DNA of 64,000 bases from DASZVB01 sp035545855 (GTDB lineage: Bacteria > Myxococcota_A > Polyangia > Polyangiales > Polyangiaceae): contig DASZXK010000076.1 in NCBI GenBank assembly GCA_035545855.1, forward strand, positions 1-64,000. Direction: 5' to 3'. Below the pieces are notes generated by a model that saw only the letters and a list, made by a program, of their open reading frames with translations, had not been told where the DNA came from and ran no database searches. Every line of letters begins with the position of its first letter. Position 1 is the stretch's first letter. Both the position numbers and the translations under genes were made by a program. Of this stretch, positions 8,815 to 16,945 are shown in pieces.

Positions 8815-9401
8815 GGCTCGGAATCCTCCCGTTCGCGGAGACGGGCGCGCTCGATGATGGCCTGGGCGACTTCGGTGAGGGCCACGAGGCGATCGTGAAG
8901 AACAACGAGCTGGGTGCGTACGTGCTCAACATCGTGGGCGAGCGCCCAGTCCTCGGCGTGGATGCGTACCGCGATGGTGCCGAGGTCGGCGTGCGCGGCG
9001 CGGGCCACGTCGTCGAGGTGCTGAGCGACCGCGTGAACGTCCGCGGCGGCCTGGATGCGACCCGCCGTCCAGGCTTCAGCGCGATCCTGGGGCGCGCCGT
9101 GCTGGCCGAGGTTTAGCTCAGCAACCGAACCGCCCGTCCGAACTCCGAAGAGCGCGTCGGGTAAGCTGATCTCCCCGGCCGCGACGCGCACGAGCAGATC
9201 GGGCTGACGGCGCGCGAGCTTGTCGAGGCGGCGCTGCGTCGGCCGCGAGACGCCGTTCGCGGCGGCCCTCGCCGATTGCCTGTGAGCGAGCGCCGCCTGA
9301 TCGCCCGCGCGCGGCCGTCCCGGTGGCAGGAGAGCCGGAAGCGTGAGGGTCGCCCGCGCGGCGGTGCGAACAGTGGTGTCGGCGCAACGGCGGCTAGCCA
9401 T
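8811..9401 (-). CDS. Uncharacterised protein with putative DNA-binding N-terminal region
   Basis: 196 residues from ATG 9401, which overlaps the upstream stop by 8 bases. The segment PTQRRLDKLARRQPDLLVRV followed by AAGEISLPDAL has the look of a helix-turn-helix seen in small phage and plasmid regulators. The second half is a long amphipathic helix region (QHLDDVARAAHADLGTIAVR, then HDRLVALTEVAQAIIERARL) that could form a coiled coil. The longer open frame starting at 9791 is rejected because its first 130 codons are antisense-like in composition and overlap the gene at 9394. No family recognised. Confidence 0.62.
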   Translation of the reverse strand: MASRRCADTTVRTAARATLTLPALLPPGRPRAGDQAALAHRQSARAAANGVSRPTQRRLDKLARRQPDLLVRVAAGEISLPDALFGVRTGGSVAELNLGQHGAPQDRAEAWTAGRIQAAADVHAVAQHLDDVARAAHADLGTIAVRIHAEDWALAHDVEHVRTQLVVLHDRLVALTEVAQAIIERARLREREDSEP

Positions 9402-9840
9402 GAGGCTCTCCGCTGCATGACAGTGTGACGTGACACATCTCGCGCCCCACGGCAGTGAGTGACCACATCGTCGTTGTCCGCCGCGTCTCGGAAGACACGA
9501 CGGCGGAACCGATGACGAGGCCGCGACGGTGCAACGACCGGAGCGCGCGCGCGAGCCCGCCGGGGTTGCCCGCAGGGACGGCGAGGTGCCGCGAGTGGCG
9601 CCCGCGGGAGACAGACACGATGCGGGTGCCGTAGCGGACGCGCTGAAGGTCGCGGAGCGAGCCGGGGCCCTCACTGAGACGGCGAAGCACCCAAACGAGC
9701 ATGCTCCCGAGGGGAGGGCTGCGCGTCGGTCCATCGTTCTCCCCCCCAAAGGGGTGAGAACGATAGGACGACGCGGCCTCTGCCTTGGCATCGTCCTCAG
9801 AACGACGCAGAACGACCCGAAACGACGGCACGACGGTCAT
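9394..9840 (-). CDS. Putative winged-helix DNA-binding protein
   Basis: A 148-residue protein whose ATG overlaps the DnaB-like gene's stop (ATGA). The segment SMLVWVLRRLSEGPGSLRDL, followed by NPGGLARALRSLHRRGLVIG and a closing strand MWSLTAVGREM, is the pattern of a winged helix-turn-helix of the kind found in phage and plasmid regulators. It lies between the helicase and the recombinase and probably regulates or assists replication or recombination of the element. The exact role is not known. Confidence 0.6.
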   Translation of the reverse strand: MTVVPSFRVVLRRSEDDAKAEAASSYRSHPFGGENDGPTRSPPLGSMLVWVLRRLSEGPGSLRDLQRVRYGTRIVSVSRGRHSRHLAVPAGNPGGLARALRSLHRRGLVIGSAVVSSETRRTTTMWSLTAVGREMCHVTLSCSGEPHG

Positions 9841-11390
9841 TGAGTCGCCTCCTCAGACTCCGTGGAGGTGGACGACCGCGTCACTGGCGACCAATCCGAT
9901 CGTCGCGCGTGCCCACCGTTGCGCACCGCCCCGGCCTGGACAAGGCGGCCGAGCGCGGCCATCAGGATCGGGTGCCCGCAGCGCAGCTCTCCGCGCAGCT
10001 CGCCAGTCGTACGCGGATGGTGCCGACGGAGGAGCTCGACCGCGCGCGTGGCTAGCGCGTCCACCTTGGCGTCGTGTGCGGCGCGCTCGGCGTCGGCAGA
10101 TCCCCCCGCGGCCAACGCAAACAAGCACCGCTCGCGATCAAGCCGCAGCGTCAGCTCGCCTGTCCGACCGAGCCGACATTTCGGCACGTCGACATGGACC
10201 AGATCGCTGCTACCCGCGACGGACCGCAGCACCAGGAGCAAGGTCGCAGCATACTCGATGCCGCCGGACTCCTTGGGGGCTGCGAGCGGCTCCGTGGAGT
10301 CTGCGACCACTCTGCTGCGGTACGCGCCACGCGCCAGCTCCGACGTGACGATCACGATCACGCCCATCGCCGCGATCCGCCTGAGCACGGTGAGCACGGC
10401 ATCGACACGCTGACGAGGGGATTCCACGTGCGGAGACGTGAGCGTGTGCGCGGTCTGGAGGCTGTCGATGATGAGGACGCGCGGACCACCGACCTCCCAG
10501 CTCGCCGCGGCTCCGTCGAGCGGAACGCTCGCGTCGCGGAGTCGGATGTCGAGTGACCCCAGCTCCGTCGCCAGCCGATGCAGTGCAGGCTCGTCAGGGC
10601 AGTCCGCGTGCGCGCGAGCCACCCCCACCATCTGCAGCAGGCGCGAGATAATCGCTCGCTCCGCCTCGTCATACGCGAGCCAGCGCACCGAGGCTCCGTC
10701 GCGAGCCGCCGCGAGAGCGAGCTGCACGCAGAGCGTGGTCTTGCCGGCGCCGGGTGCACCCCCCACCACAGTCAGGCTGCCCGGCGTTAGACCACCTCCA
10801 CACAGGGCATCCAGCTCTGAGATGCTCGTCGTTACTCGGGCCGCGACGTCGCCCATTGTGCGCGCCACATCGCCAAGCGACCTCCATCGCGAGTGACGGA
10901 TAGCACTCAGCTCTCCGAGCGATGCCTCAGCGCTCTGGATGAGCGCGTGCGACGGCGTCGGGGTGTCGTACGCCTCGGCGGCGATCATCTGGCAGCGTGC
11001 GATGAGTTCTCGTTTCTGCCAGGCGTCGCGCACGATCTCAGCGTAGCTCGCAATGTTCGCGACCGCGGGCACCGAATCCTGGATCTGCGCGAGATACGGC
11101 GTGCCTCCGACCTGGTTGAGGCGACCGTTGGCTAGAAGCCACGTGGCGACGGTGACGACGTCGATGGGCTGCGTCGCCGCTGCCAACGCCGCCATCGCCT
11201 CGAAGATCCGACGGTTCGCATCCGAATAGAAGTGTTCAGCTTGAATGATGCCAGCGGCTGCCTCGAAGCCGCTACCGGCAATGAACACGGAGCTCAGTAC
11301 CGCGGCCTCGGCATCCAGGTTGTGCGGCGGAACGAGTCCAGACGTGGGTCGGAGCCGGGTCACGGGCGCTGGGTGCAAACGCATAGGCAT
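9837..11390 (-). CDS. DnaB-like replicative helicase of a mobile element
   Basis: 517 residues from ATG 11390; in-frame ATGs at 11453 and 11384 are alternatives. The N-terminal DnaB domain is clear (PPHNLDAEAAVLSSVF, then AEHFYSDANRRIFEAM). The RecA-like domain carries Walker A GGAPGAGKTTL (about 210-220) and a Walker B strand RVLIIDSLQ. The protein is longer than a DnaB ATPase core at the C-terminus, where a winged-helix-like segment (ELLRRHHPRTTGELRGEL) is added. Element-encoded DnaB homologues unwind DNA for phage, plasmid or integrative-element replication. It leads a five-gene operon ending with a serine recombinase, so the unit looks like a replication-plus-integration module. Confidence 0.88.
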   Translation of the reverse strand: MPMRLHPAPVTRLRPTSGLVPPHNLDAEAAVLSSVFIAGSGFEAAAGIIQAEHFYSDANRRIFEAMAALAAATQPIDVVTVATWLLANGRLNQVGGTPYLAQIQDSVPAVANIASYAEIVRDAWQKRELIARCQMIAAEAYDTPTPSHALIQSAEASLGELSAIRHSRWRSLGDVARTMGDVAARVTTSISELDALCGGGLTPGSLTVVGGAPGAGKTTLCVQLALAAARDGASVRWLAYDEAERAIISRLLQMVGVARAHADCPDEPALHRLATELGSLDIRLRDASVPLDGAAASWEVGGPRVLIIDSLQTAHTLTSPHVESPRQRVDAVLTVLRRIAAMGVIVIVTSELARGAYRSRVVADSTEPLAAPKESGGIEYAATLLLVLRSVAGSSDLVHVDVPKCRLGRTGELTLRLDRERCLFALAAGGSADAERAAHDAKVDALATRAVELLRRHHPRTTGELRGELRCGHPILMAALGRLVQAGAVRNGGHARRSDWSPVTRSSTSTESEEATQ

Positions 11391-11461
11391 GGGATGCACG
11401 GAGATCTCGCGCACGCGAAACGACCGTGTTGCGCCGACAGATCTCCGATACATTCGGGACG

Positions 11462-12253
11462 GTGACTCGGCGGCCCCAAAAGCAGCGCGTAGGGCGCCCG
11501 TCGGTCGCGGCGAAAACCGTGTACCGCGGCCAAGTCAGCGTCGATCTGGTGGGGAACCAAGTGATCGCCGCGAAGGCGACCGAGGGCACTCCTCAGCGGC
11601 GGGCATACCTATGGGCGTTAGCGTCGGAGCCGGGGACCTACGCATCTCCTACGGATCTACTTCGCCGGCTGCAGCAGGTCGGTCAGCCAGAGAAGCTATG
11701 GGGGCATCGTCAGGGGCCCCCGAAAGCCGCGCGCGTCGCTGAGATAGTTCGAGCCATCCTGCGCCAAGCGGGGCTGAATCGAGCGCAAGCGCGAGCCCTG
11801 GTCGAGGTCGAGCGTGGCGGCGATCGCCTTCGGCTGAAGGCGGGCCGTGAGCGCTTAACCGTCACTCCACAGCCGCGTGCGATTGCCGCGCCAGCCTCTA
11901 TCTCGTCCGCGCAACCACCATCCGCGAGCGCCCAGGTTCCTGGCATCACCCGGCAGGGCCCCGTTCGTTTGTCGAGGACGGTCGTTACCGCTCGCCAGAC
12001 CACTGTTCAGGTCGACGTGAGCGGGAACCGCCGTCGACTGACCGCGATAGCCGCTTCGACCAAGGAATGTTCGCTTCTGCTTCGAGACGAGATCGTGATC
12101 CAATGTGCTGGGCTCCGTCACCGGGTGCGTGTGTCAGCACCGCATGACGGCGTCCCGGATCTATTTGCAGGGGTCGTGCTGGAGGTCGCCTCCTCCCTGG
12201 CAGGCCAGGCGATACTTGATGCGCTCATCGATCTTGTTCGCGCGCGTCTGTAG
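11462..12253 (+). CDS. Uncharacterised island protein
   Basis: 263 residues from GTG 11462; the open frame extends back to 11426, but the shorter start leaves room for the divergent helicase gene. The first part is basic (TRRPQKQRVGRPS). A helical region (RRAYLWALASEPGTYASPTD, then AARVAEIVRAILRQAGLN) follows, then an Ala/Pro-rich linker and a beta-rich C-terminal part ending in the helix ILDALIDLVRARL. No family is recognised. It is divergent from the helicase operon across about 70 bases and is followed after 22 bases by a small DNA-binding gene, so it may belong to the control or partition functions of the element. Confidence 0.55.
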   Translation: MTRRPQKQRVGRPSVAAKTVYRGQVSVDLVGNQVIAAKATEGTPQRRAYLWALASEPGTYASPTDLLRRLQQVGQPEKLWGHRQGPPKAARVAEIVRAILRQAGLNRAQARALVEVERGGDRLRLKAGRERLTVTPQPRAIAAPASISSAQPPSASAQVPGITRQGPVRLSRTVVTARQTTVQVDVSGNRRRLTAIAASTKECSLLLRDEIVIQCAGLRHRVRVSAPHDGVPDLFAGVVLEVASSLAGQAILDALIDLVRARL

Positions 12254-12275
12254 CCGGCGCTACACTGACGTTGTT

Positions 12276-12479
12276 GTGTCCCGCCGTCCGCGCCACCCCC
12301 GCGTCGAACTGCTGCGCGTCTTGCTCACGGAGCCAGAGCGAGCGGCACTCCGTCTCGAGGCCACCGAGCAAGGCGTGACGCTGGCGCGGCTCGTTCGTGC
12401 GCGCCTTTTCGGCGAACGCATGGTCGCGGCCCACCCCTCTGCTACTCGCGCTTGTTCCGATCCCGGATCGCGTCGGTGA
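12276..12479 (+). CDS. Small ribbon-helix-helix-like protein
   Basis: A 67-residue basic protein starting at GTG 12276 (a TTG at 12273 is also possible). After a basic N-terminus it reads VELLRVLLTEPERAALRLEA and then GVTLARLVRARLFGER, a strand-helix-helix pattern like the ribbon-helix-helix fold of plasmid MobC, NikA and CopG-type proteins. Such proteins bind operators or transfer origins. It overlaps the end of the convergent coiled-coil gene by 38 bases. Its shortness and this overlap limit confidence. Confidence 0.5.
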   Translation: MSRRPRHPRVELLRVLLTEPERAALRLEATEQGVTLARLVRARLFGERMVAAHPSATRACSDPGSRR

Positions 12480-13914
12480 GCGCCGCGTCGATGCGCCACG
12501 TGCTGTGCGTCGGCACCCAGAGCTGAGCTGCGCGCTCGGCTACTGCGCGCAGCTGTTCGCGCTGAGGATCGTCGGCACGCACGTGCCGTTCGAGGGCCCG
12601 CTCTGCGGCGACGCGGCGGTGCAGGGCCCTCACGGTTTCTCGCACCGCGTGCATAGCGAAATCGTGGAAGTCGATTGGGCGAAGATAGTCGGGCCGTTGC
12701 TCTACCAATGCTCGAAGCTCGTGGACGAGCTGCTCCCGTTCCTCACGAGTTGCTTCTGGAGGGAGCCAGCGAGTCGCCCATTCCGGCGCGTCGCGTTCGG
12801 ACACCTCGCGCCACGCGCGGTCCGTTTCAGCCGCTGCACGGACGGCTTCCGCTTCGCGCTCGGCTTCCGCGACGGCTGCTGCTTCTTCCAGCTCCGCCGC
12901 GAACCGTGCACTCTGCGCTTCGGCGTCCGCGCGAGCTTCTTGCTCACGTGCGCGATTGATCCGTTCGAGCACCACCCGCACCGCTTCGTCCACTATGCTC
13001 CGGGCGCGCGGATCGAAGGGGTTGAGCTTGGCGGCGGCGTGTTCGGCGGTGAGGCGGAGCTGCTGTCGCACATCGCCCCCCTGTCTGAGGCACGGGGCCC
13101 AGATCGCCTCGTCTACCAGCTTTTGGCGAGCCCTCACCTCGACGCGACGGCGTTCCTGGGCTCGCAGTTCGGCCAGTACAACATCCAGTTCATCGAGGAG
13201 AGCGTTCGCAACGGCTTCTTCCGGGTCGTTAGGACCGTAGCAATCGAGGACGTTGCGGACCGCCGGTAGTCCCACGACGAGCCCTGCCGAGCCGATTTCG
13301 TTTCGGATGTATTCCGCCGCGTCCGTTTCGAGCCGATTGCGCCAGACGCGACGCCGCTCCGCTTCCGATCTTTCCGCCGCATGGCGATTGCGCTCCCCCT
13401 CACGGCGAGCCTGCTCCATGGCAACCTGGGATTCTGCGGCGTGCCGCTCGCGCTCCCGCTGCCACCGCTCATGGTCGAGCACCAAGCGTTCGCGCTGCGC
13501 TTCCGTTTCGAGCTTGGCGAGCCGCCGCGCGCGCTCAATGCCGAGCGCGTGCTCTTCCTCCGCGCGGCGACGACGCTCGGCTTCAGCTTGAGCGACGAGG
13601 CGTTCTTCTTCGAGCGCGACCTGCCGCAGCGCGAGGCGGCTCCGGGCAGCTTCGAGATCCGGCGCCGCAGGCGGCGAGCCGTTGCCGCTTCCTTGTGCCG
13701 CTGCTGCCGCGCCTTGCGGCACGTGCTGCTGCTGCACGCGCTCGGTGGCGGCGCGCCGCGAGACATGCAGCACGCCATCGATCTCCTTGGACGGCAGCTT
13801 CCCGTCCGCAGCCCACGTGTAAATCGTACGCGGCGCGGCACCACCCACGATTCGTGCGCATTCGGGCACGGTGCACCAGTCGCTGTCGGGTTCGGCTCCT
13901 TCCGGCTCCGGCAT
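12442..13914 (-). CDS. Helix-turn-helix protein with very long coiled coil
   Basis: 490 residues from ATG 13914; the open frame reaches back to 14040. The N-terminus (CTVPECARIVGGAAPRTIYT, then DGKLPSKEIDGVLHVSR) has the form of a MerR/excisionase-type helix-turn-helix. A continuous Ala/Glu/Arg-rich coiled coil occupies about 100-230 and again about 330-420, separated by a more compact region (LPAVRNVLDCYGPNDPEEAV). The fold suggests a DNA-binding structural or partition-like protein, such as KfrA-type plasmid proteins, which pair a DNA-binding head with a long coiled coil. That analogy is architectural only. Its start faces the acidic-tailed protein at 14043. Confidence 0.7.
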   Translation of the reverse strand: MPEPEGAEPDSDWCTVPECARIVGGAAPRTIYTWAADGKLPSKEIDGVLHVSRRAATERVQQQHVPQGAAAAAQGSGNGSPPAAPDLEAARSRLALRQVALEEERLVAQAEAERRRRAEEEHALGIERARRLAKLETEAQRERLVLDHERWQRERERHAAESQVAMEQARREGERNRHAAERSEAERRRVWRNRLETDAAEYIRNEIGSAGLVVGLPAVRNVLDCYGPNDPEEAVANALLDELDVVLAELRAQERRRVEVRARQKLVDEAIWAPCLRQGGDVRQQLRLTAEHAAAKLNPFDPRARSIVDEAVRVVLERINRAREQEARADAEAQSARFAAELEEAAAVAEAEREAEAVRAAAETDRAWREVSERDAPEWATRWLPPEATREEREQLVHELRALVEQRPDYLRPIDFHDFAMHAVRETVRALHRRVAAERALERHVRADDPQREQLRAVAERAAQLWVPTHSTWRIDAALTDAIRDRNKRE

Positions 13915-14042
13915 GAGCACGATCGAACCACGAACGTGCGCGCGAAACATGGCCAGGTTTCCGGAGCAAACATGGCCATGCGAGCCGCAACGCCCGTCGC
14001 TACGCTTCGGTCCGACCTCGTCGCACGGCGCGGCGGGCAAAC

Positions 14043-14396
14043 ATGGAGACGCTCATCATGGAGACCGACATCGTGACCTTTTTCGCGGAGCACGCGAACG
14101 TTGCTTCCGTTTCGGAGCTGGCGGCGATCCTGGACGAAAGCGAGGGACGCATTCGCGCGTGGGCTCGTGAAAACCCCGAGAGTGTCAGGCGGATCGGCTC
14201 GACGTTCTGCTTCTCGCCGGAATCTGCGGAGCAGATGCTGGCTGATTTCGAGGAGCAAGACGTGGACGAGGACGAGGGGTTCGACGAGGACGAGGACGAT
14301 GTTGCTGCCGCGGGCGGCGACGATGGCGATCCGGAGGACGACGACAGCGACGAACCGGACGAAGACGAAGACGAGGAGGACGAAGACGAGGAGTGA
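14043..14396 (+). CDS. Small helix-turn-helix-like protein with extremely acidic tail
   Basis: A 117-residue protein. Residues about 10-68 (SVSELAAILDESEGRIRAWA, then SVRRIGSTFCFSPESAEQML) look like a helix-turn-helix with wing. Residues about 69-117 are almost only Asp and Glu. Such tails occur in DNA mimics, histone-like chaperones and some antirestriction proteins; no particular one is indicated here. It diverges from the coiled-coil gene. The octamer AAACATGG occurs three times nearby (13945, 13968, 14039), the last copy overlapping this start codon, and could be an operator. The next gene follows after 36 bases on the same strand. Confidence 0.75.
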   Translation: METLIMETDIVTFFAEHANVASVSELAAILDESEGRIRAWARENPESVRRIGSTFCFSPESAEQMLADFEEQDVDEDEGFDEDEDDVAAAGGDDGDPEDDDSDEPDEDEDEEDEDEE

Positions 14397-14432
14397 TCCG
14401 CGGCGGAGCCACCGTAGGAAGGCGCGGAGTCC

Positions 14433-14693
14433 GTGACCGTTCGCGAGCGCGATGCGGTGCAGCTCGTTGCCGAGCTGCTCAACCGCGCTCTGCGGCGAGG
14501 GCTGGACGACCCGGCGAGCGAAGCGCTCGGCATGGCTGCGCGCCAGCTTACTGTTTGGACACGCGGTCGCATCTCCGCGGTCGACATCACGCTGCACGTC
14601 GAGGAACTGATCGCCGCGCTTGTCCGCGTCCCGCGTGGCGCGCCCGTCGAAGCGTTCGAGCTTGAACACGCGAAGGTCCGCGAGGGGCGCTAG
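14433..14693 (+). CDS. Uncharacterised small helical protein
   Basis: An 86-residue protein starting at GTG 14433, with GGAAGG and GGAG upstream. It is predicted to be all helical (VQLVAELLNRALRRGLDD, then DITLHVEELIAALVRVP) with no signal peptide or cysteines. It follows the acidic-tailed protein on the same strand and converges on the XRE regulator. No family is recognised. Codon use is GC-rich at third positions, which supports it being coding. Confidence 0.6.
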   Translation: MTVRERDAVQLVAELLNRALRRGLDDPASEALGMAARQLTVWTRGRISAVDITLHVEELIAALVRVPRGAPVEAFELEHAKVREGR

Positions 14694-14702
14694 TCTGACC
14701 GG

Positions 14703-14984
14703 CTACTTCCTCGGGCGCCGGGACGTCTTGCGACCGCGCGGGCGTCCCTTGGCCACCCGGGTCGTCTCTGGCGGGAGGAGCAGTTCGGCGACGGATACCC
14801 GGAGTGCCTTCGCGAACTTGCCGAGGGTGATCAAGGTCAGGTTCTCCCCGCCGGCCTCGACAAGCCGGATGAACTTCGCGGTGGCCCCGTAACGCTCGGA
14901 AAATTCTTCTTGGGTTTCGCCAGACTGGCGGCGGAGTTCGGCAATCCGCCGCCCGACGGCGCGAAGCAGCTGGCGATCATCCAC
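14703..14984 (-). CDS. XRE-family transcriptional regulator
   Basis: 93 residues from GTG 14984. The helix-turn-helix is plain: LRRQSGETQEEFSERYGATA, then FIRLVEAGGENLTLITLGKF, closing with AKALRVSVAELL. The C-terminus is short and basic. XRE proteins of this size usually repress their own and neighbouring genes in mobile elements. A perfect inverted repeat at 15037-15053, 53 bases upstream of the start, is a likely operator. The longer frame running to 15884 is an antisense shadow of the lipoprotein gene. Confidence 0.85.
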   Translation of the reverse strand: MDDRQLLRAVGRRIAELRRQSGETQEEFSERYGATAKFIRLVEAGGENLTLITLGKFAKALRVSVAELLLPPETTRVAKGRPRGRKTSRRPRK

Positions 14985-15036
14985 TCCCCACGGAAGCTGC
15001 GGGCGGCGAGTCCGTAGTAATAGCCAGTGGAAGCTG

Positions 15037-15053
15037 GTACTTTTTGAAAGTAC
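15037..15053. promoter_or_regulatory. Candidate operator of the XRE regulator
   Basis: GTACTTT and AAAGTAC form a perfect inverted repeat with 7-base arms and a 3-base centre. It is AT-rich against a GC-rich surround and lies in the space upstream of the XRE gene. The hexamer TAGCCA flanks it on both sides (15021 and 15054). The geometry fits a dimeric XRE repressor site. Confidence 0.5.
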
Positions 15054-15325
15054 TAGCCATAGCTTCCCTTGGCATGAATCTCCGCACCCGACGATCGGCG
15101 GCTTCCGCCTCTGGCTATGCCCGAGAGCGTTCGGTCTCCGCGTCTCGTCCGTCGGAGGTGGACTCACCACCGCCCGGGGGAATCGACCGCGGTAGGAGCG
15201 GCACCGTCGCGAGACGCCGCCCTGCTTCCGGCGGGCGCGGCACGCAAGGGGCGGCCGCTTCCTCGCGGGGGCAGCCCGCCGTCCGCAGCCAAAGCAACGG
15301 TACGAGCAAAACACGGAGAGTGACG
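15054..15325. other. Intergenic stretch, no gene recognised
   Basis: Together with the operator to its left, this makes a 341-base gap between the divergent XRE and lipoprotein genes. The frames that cross it are basic, low-information translations without a convincing start. It probably holds the lipoprotein promoter, but I see no clear promoter boxes. Confidence 0.4.
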
Positions 15326-16174
15326 ATGACCACGATGGGATCCGCGTGCGTGGGGCTGCTGCTCCTCGGAGGCTGCGAAGACAAGGCCAAGCTCGCTGCT
15401 CAAGAACAGCAAATCCAGGAACAGGGGCGAAAGATCCAGGAGCAAGCCTGGGCTGCGGCCTCACTGGATCAGAAGGCGCGCGCGCAGTCGCCGTCGGGCG
15501 CACCCTCCCCCGCCCCCACGTGCAATTGCACGCCAGGAGATTCGCTTTGCTCATGCTTGCCCGCCGCGGTGGCGGCTGGGGCCACCGCGAATCGTCGGAC
15601 CGATTCGTTCCGCTGCGGGGGCACGCGATGCCGATCGGATCAGTACTGTTGCAACGACGGCGTGAGCCCGGCGCACTGCGCGCCGCACGACCTTGGGAGC
15701 GTCGGCTGCGGCCTTTCCGGCCTGAGCGGGTGCGATCCGCAGACGAGCGAACCGTGTCCCCCGCCGCAGAAGTGCAAGGCCGTGCAATGGAGCCCTTCGA
15801 TGACTGGCTTCGAGTGCGACGGAGCCGCAACCACCCGACCTGCGCCGGCGGGCAAGGCGCTCGACCAAGCGAGGGCGGAAGCACCCACGAAGGTTTCCGC
15901 TGACCAGATGGGATGCTACTGCGCGAAGGGCCACCAGATCGTGGTGACTTGCCGAGTCACGAGCAACGCCGACATTCCGGTTGACGTGCAGGTGAGCGCG
16001 TCGGCTCAGACGGGATTCACGGGGACAAAGAGTGCGGGCAGCACGAGGATTTCCCTCGCGCCACACACGCAGAACGTCCAGCAGATCCAGACGTCCTTCA
16101 ACGGACTCGTGGACTGCACCTCCGCCACGGCGTGCACGTGCTCCGCAGTCGTGACTGGCGGGATGTTCGAGTAG
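15326..16174 (+). CDS. Cys-rich lipoprotein
   Basis: 282 residues from ATG 15326, with CGGAGAG a few bases upstream. The short signal peptide ends in the lipobox LLLGGC. The mature protein begins with a short Lys/Gln-rich helical segment (KLAAQEQQIQEQGRKIQEQ), then a Cys-rich middle (GTRCRSDQYCCNDGVSPAHC, SEPCPPPQKC), then a beta-rich C-terminal domain (VVTCRVTSNADIPVDVQVS). The layout indicates an outer-envelope protein with disulfide-bonded small domains. No enzyme family is recognised. Confidence 0.75.
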   Translation: MTTMGSACVGLLLLGGCEDKAKLAAQEQQIQEQGRKIQEQAWAAASLDQKARAQSPSGAPSPAPTCNCTPGDSLCSCLPAAVAAGATANRRTDSFRCGGTRCRSDQYCCNDGVSPAHCAPHDLGSVGCGLSGLSGCDPQTSEPCPPPQKCKAVQWSPSMTGFECDGAATTRPAPAGKALDQARAEAPTKVSADQMGCYCAKGHQIVVTCRVTSNADIPVDVQVSASAQTGFTGTKSAGSTRISLAPHTQNVQQIQTSFNGLVDCTSATACTCSAVVTGGMFE

Positions 16175-16450
16175 CAGCGCATAGAGCGGCGCCTTTGCGC
16201 AGCGTCGGACGACCCCGCACCGCGGGTCCCAGCTCCCGTGCAGGCGGAACGCAAGTCCGCGGCAGCGTTCCATTCATTCGTACCGGTGCAGCCACCGTAA
16301 GGAGTGGCGTTAGCGCCGTCGCAACGTGAAACGCCCGTTTGCGCCCGTGAGAGTGAATAACGCGACCGCTTGCGGCGTCCGACGCGGCGCCATGCGCCGA
16401 TCTCTGGCCGGGCAGAAAAGTGAAGGTCCTGATTCGAGAGCGAGGAGACC

Positions 16451-16945
16451 ATGCGGATTGACGCACGTCCACGCGCTCACAAGATCGCGGCGGTAACCGG
16501 GATCGGCGACCTCTCGCGCGCATCGGAGCGACTCGTGGACGAAATGATCGCGGTCGAGATCGCGTTGGGGGTCGAGGAGCTGCGCTTCGGCGGAGCGAGG
16601 GGAGTGGACACAGTCGCACTCTGTAGCGCGGCTTTCCGACGACGGAGCCGGACGCCGAGGCTTCGCGTGCTCGTGCCGGCGAGCATCGCGGAGCTGTCGC
16701 TGGTTGCAGCGCATGCCATCGAGAAGTACTCGGACGACGTTGTCGAGCTTGGGCTCCCTGTGTGCGAGCCCGCCACGTACGAGGCTCGCGACCGCATTCT
16801 CGTCGCTGGCGCCCGGGAGCTCCTCGGATTCACGGATGGATGCATGTTCGGAGGCCCCGCCTGGAGGATCAAGCACGCGGCCGCCGAAGGGCTCATCGTC
16901 ACCACGTGCACGGTCAGGCCTGCGTCGGTGCGGAGGCGCCGATGA
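16451..16945 (+). CDS. SLOG/DprA-like Rossmann-fold protein
   Basis: 164 residues. The opening strand KIAAVTGIGDLS, the glycine-rich ELRFGGARGVDTVAL and the later RLRVLVPASI, ARDRILVAGARELLGF and HAAAEGLIVTTCT give the order of strands seen in SLOG-superfamily domains (DprA, YpsA and LOG relatives), which bind nucleotides or nucleotide-derived ligands. In stand-alone form, SLOG proteins are often found in defence and stress loci, where they are thought to sense or make nucleotide signals. The TGA overlaps an ATG that opens the next, frame-disrupted reading frame, so a second gene probably once followed it. Confidence 0.65.
   Translation: MRIDARPRAHKIAAVTGIGDLSRASERLVDEMIAVEIALGVEELRFGGARGVDTVALCSAAFRRRSRTPRLRVLVPASIAELSLVAAHAIEKYSDDVVELGLPVCEPATYEARDRILVAGARELLGFTDGCMFGGPAWRIKHAAAEGLIVTTCTVRPASVRRRR

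Noticed and set aside
8811..9791. 326-codon version of the gene ending at 8811
   Set aside because: The first 130 codons overlap the winged-helix gene and look like a shadow; the ATG at 9401 is coupled to the upstream stop.
14703..15884. 393-codon version of the XRE gene
   Set aside because: The additional N-terminal part is the antisense of the lipoprotein at 15326 and has no domain.
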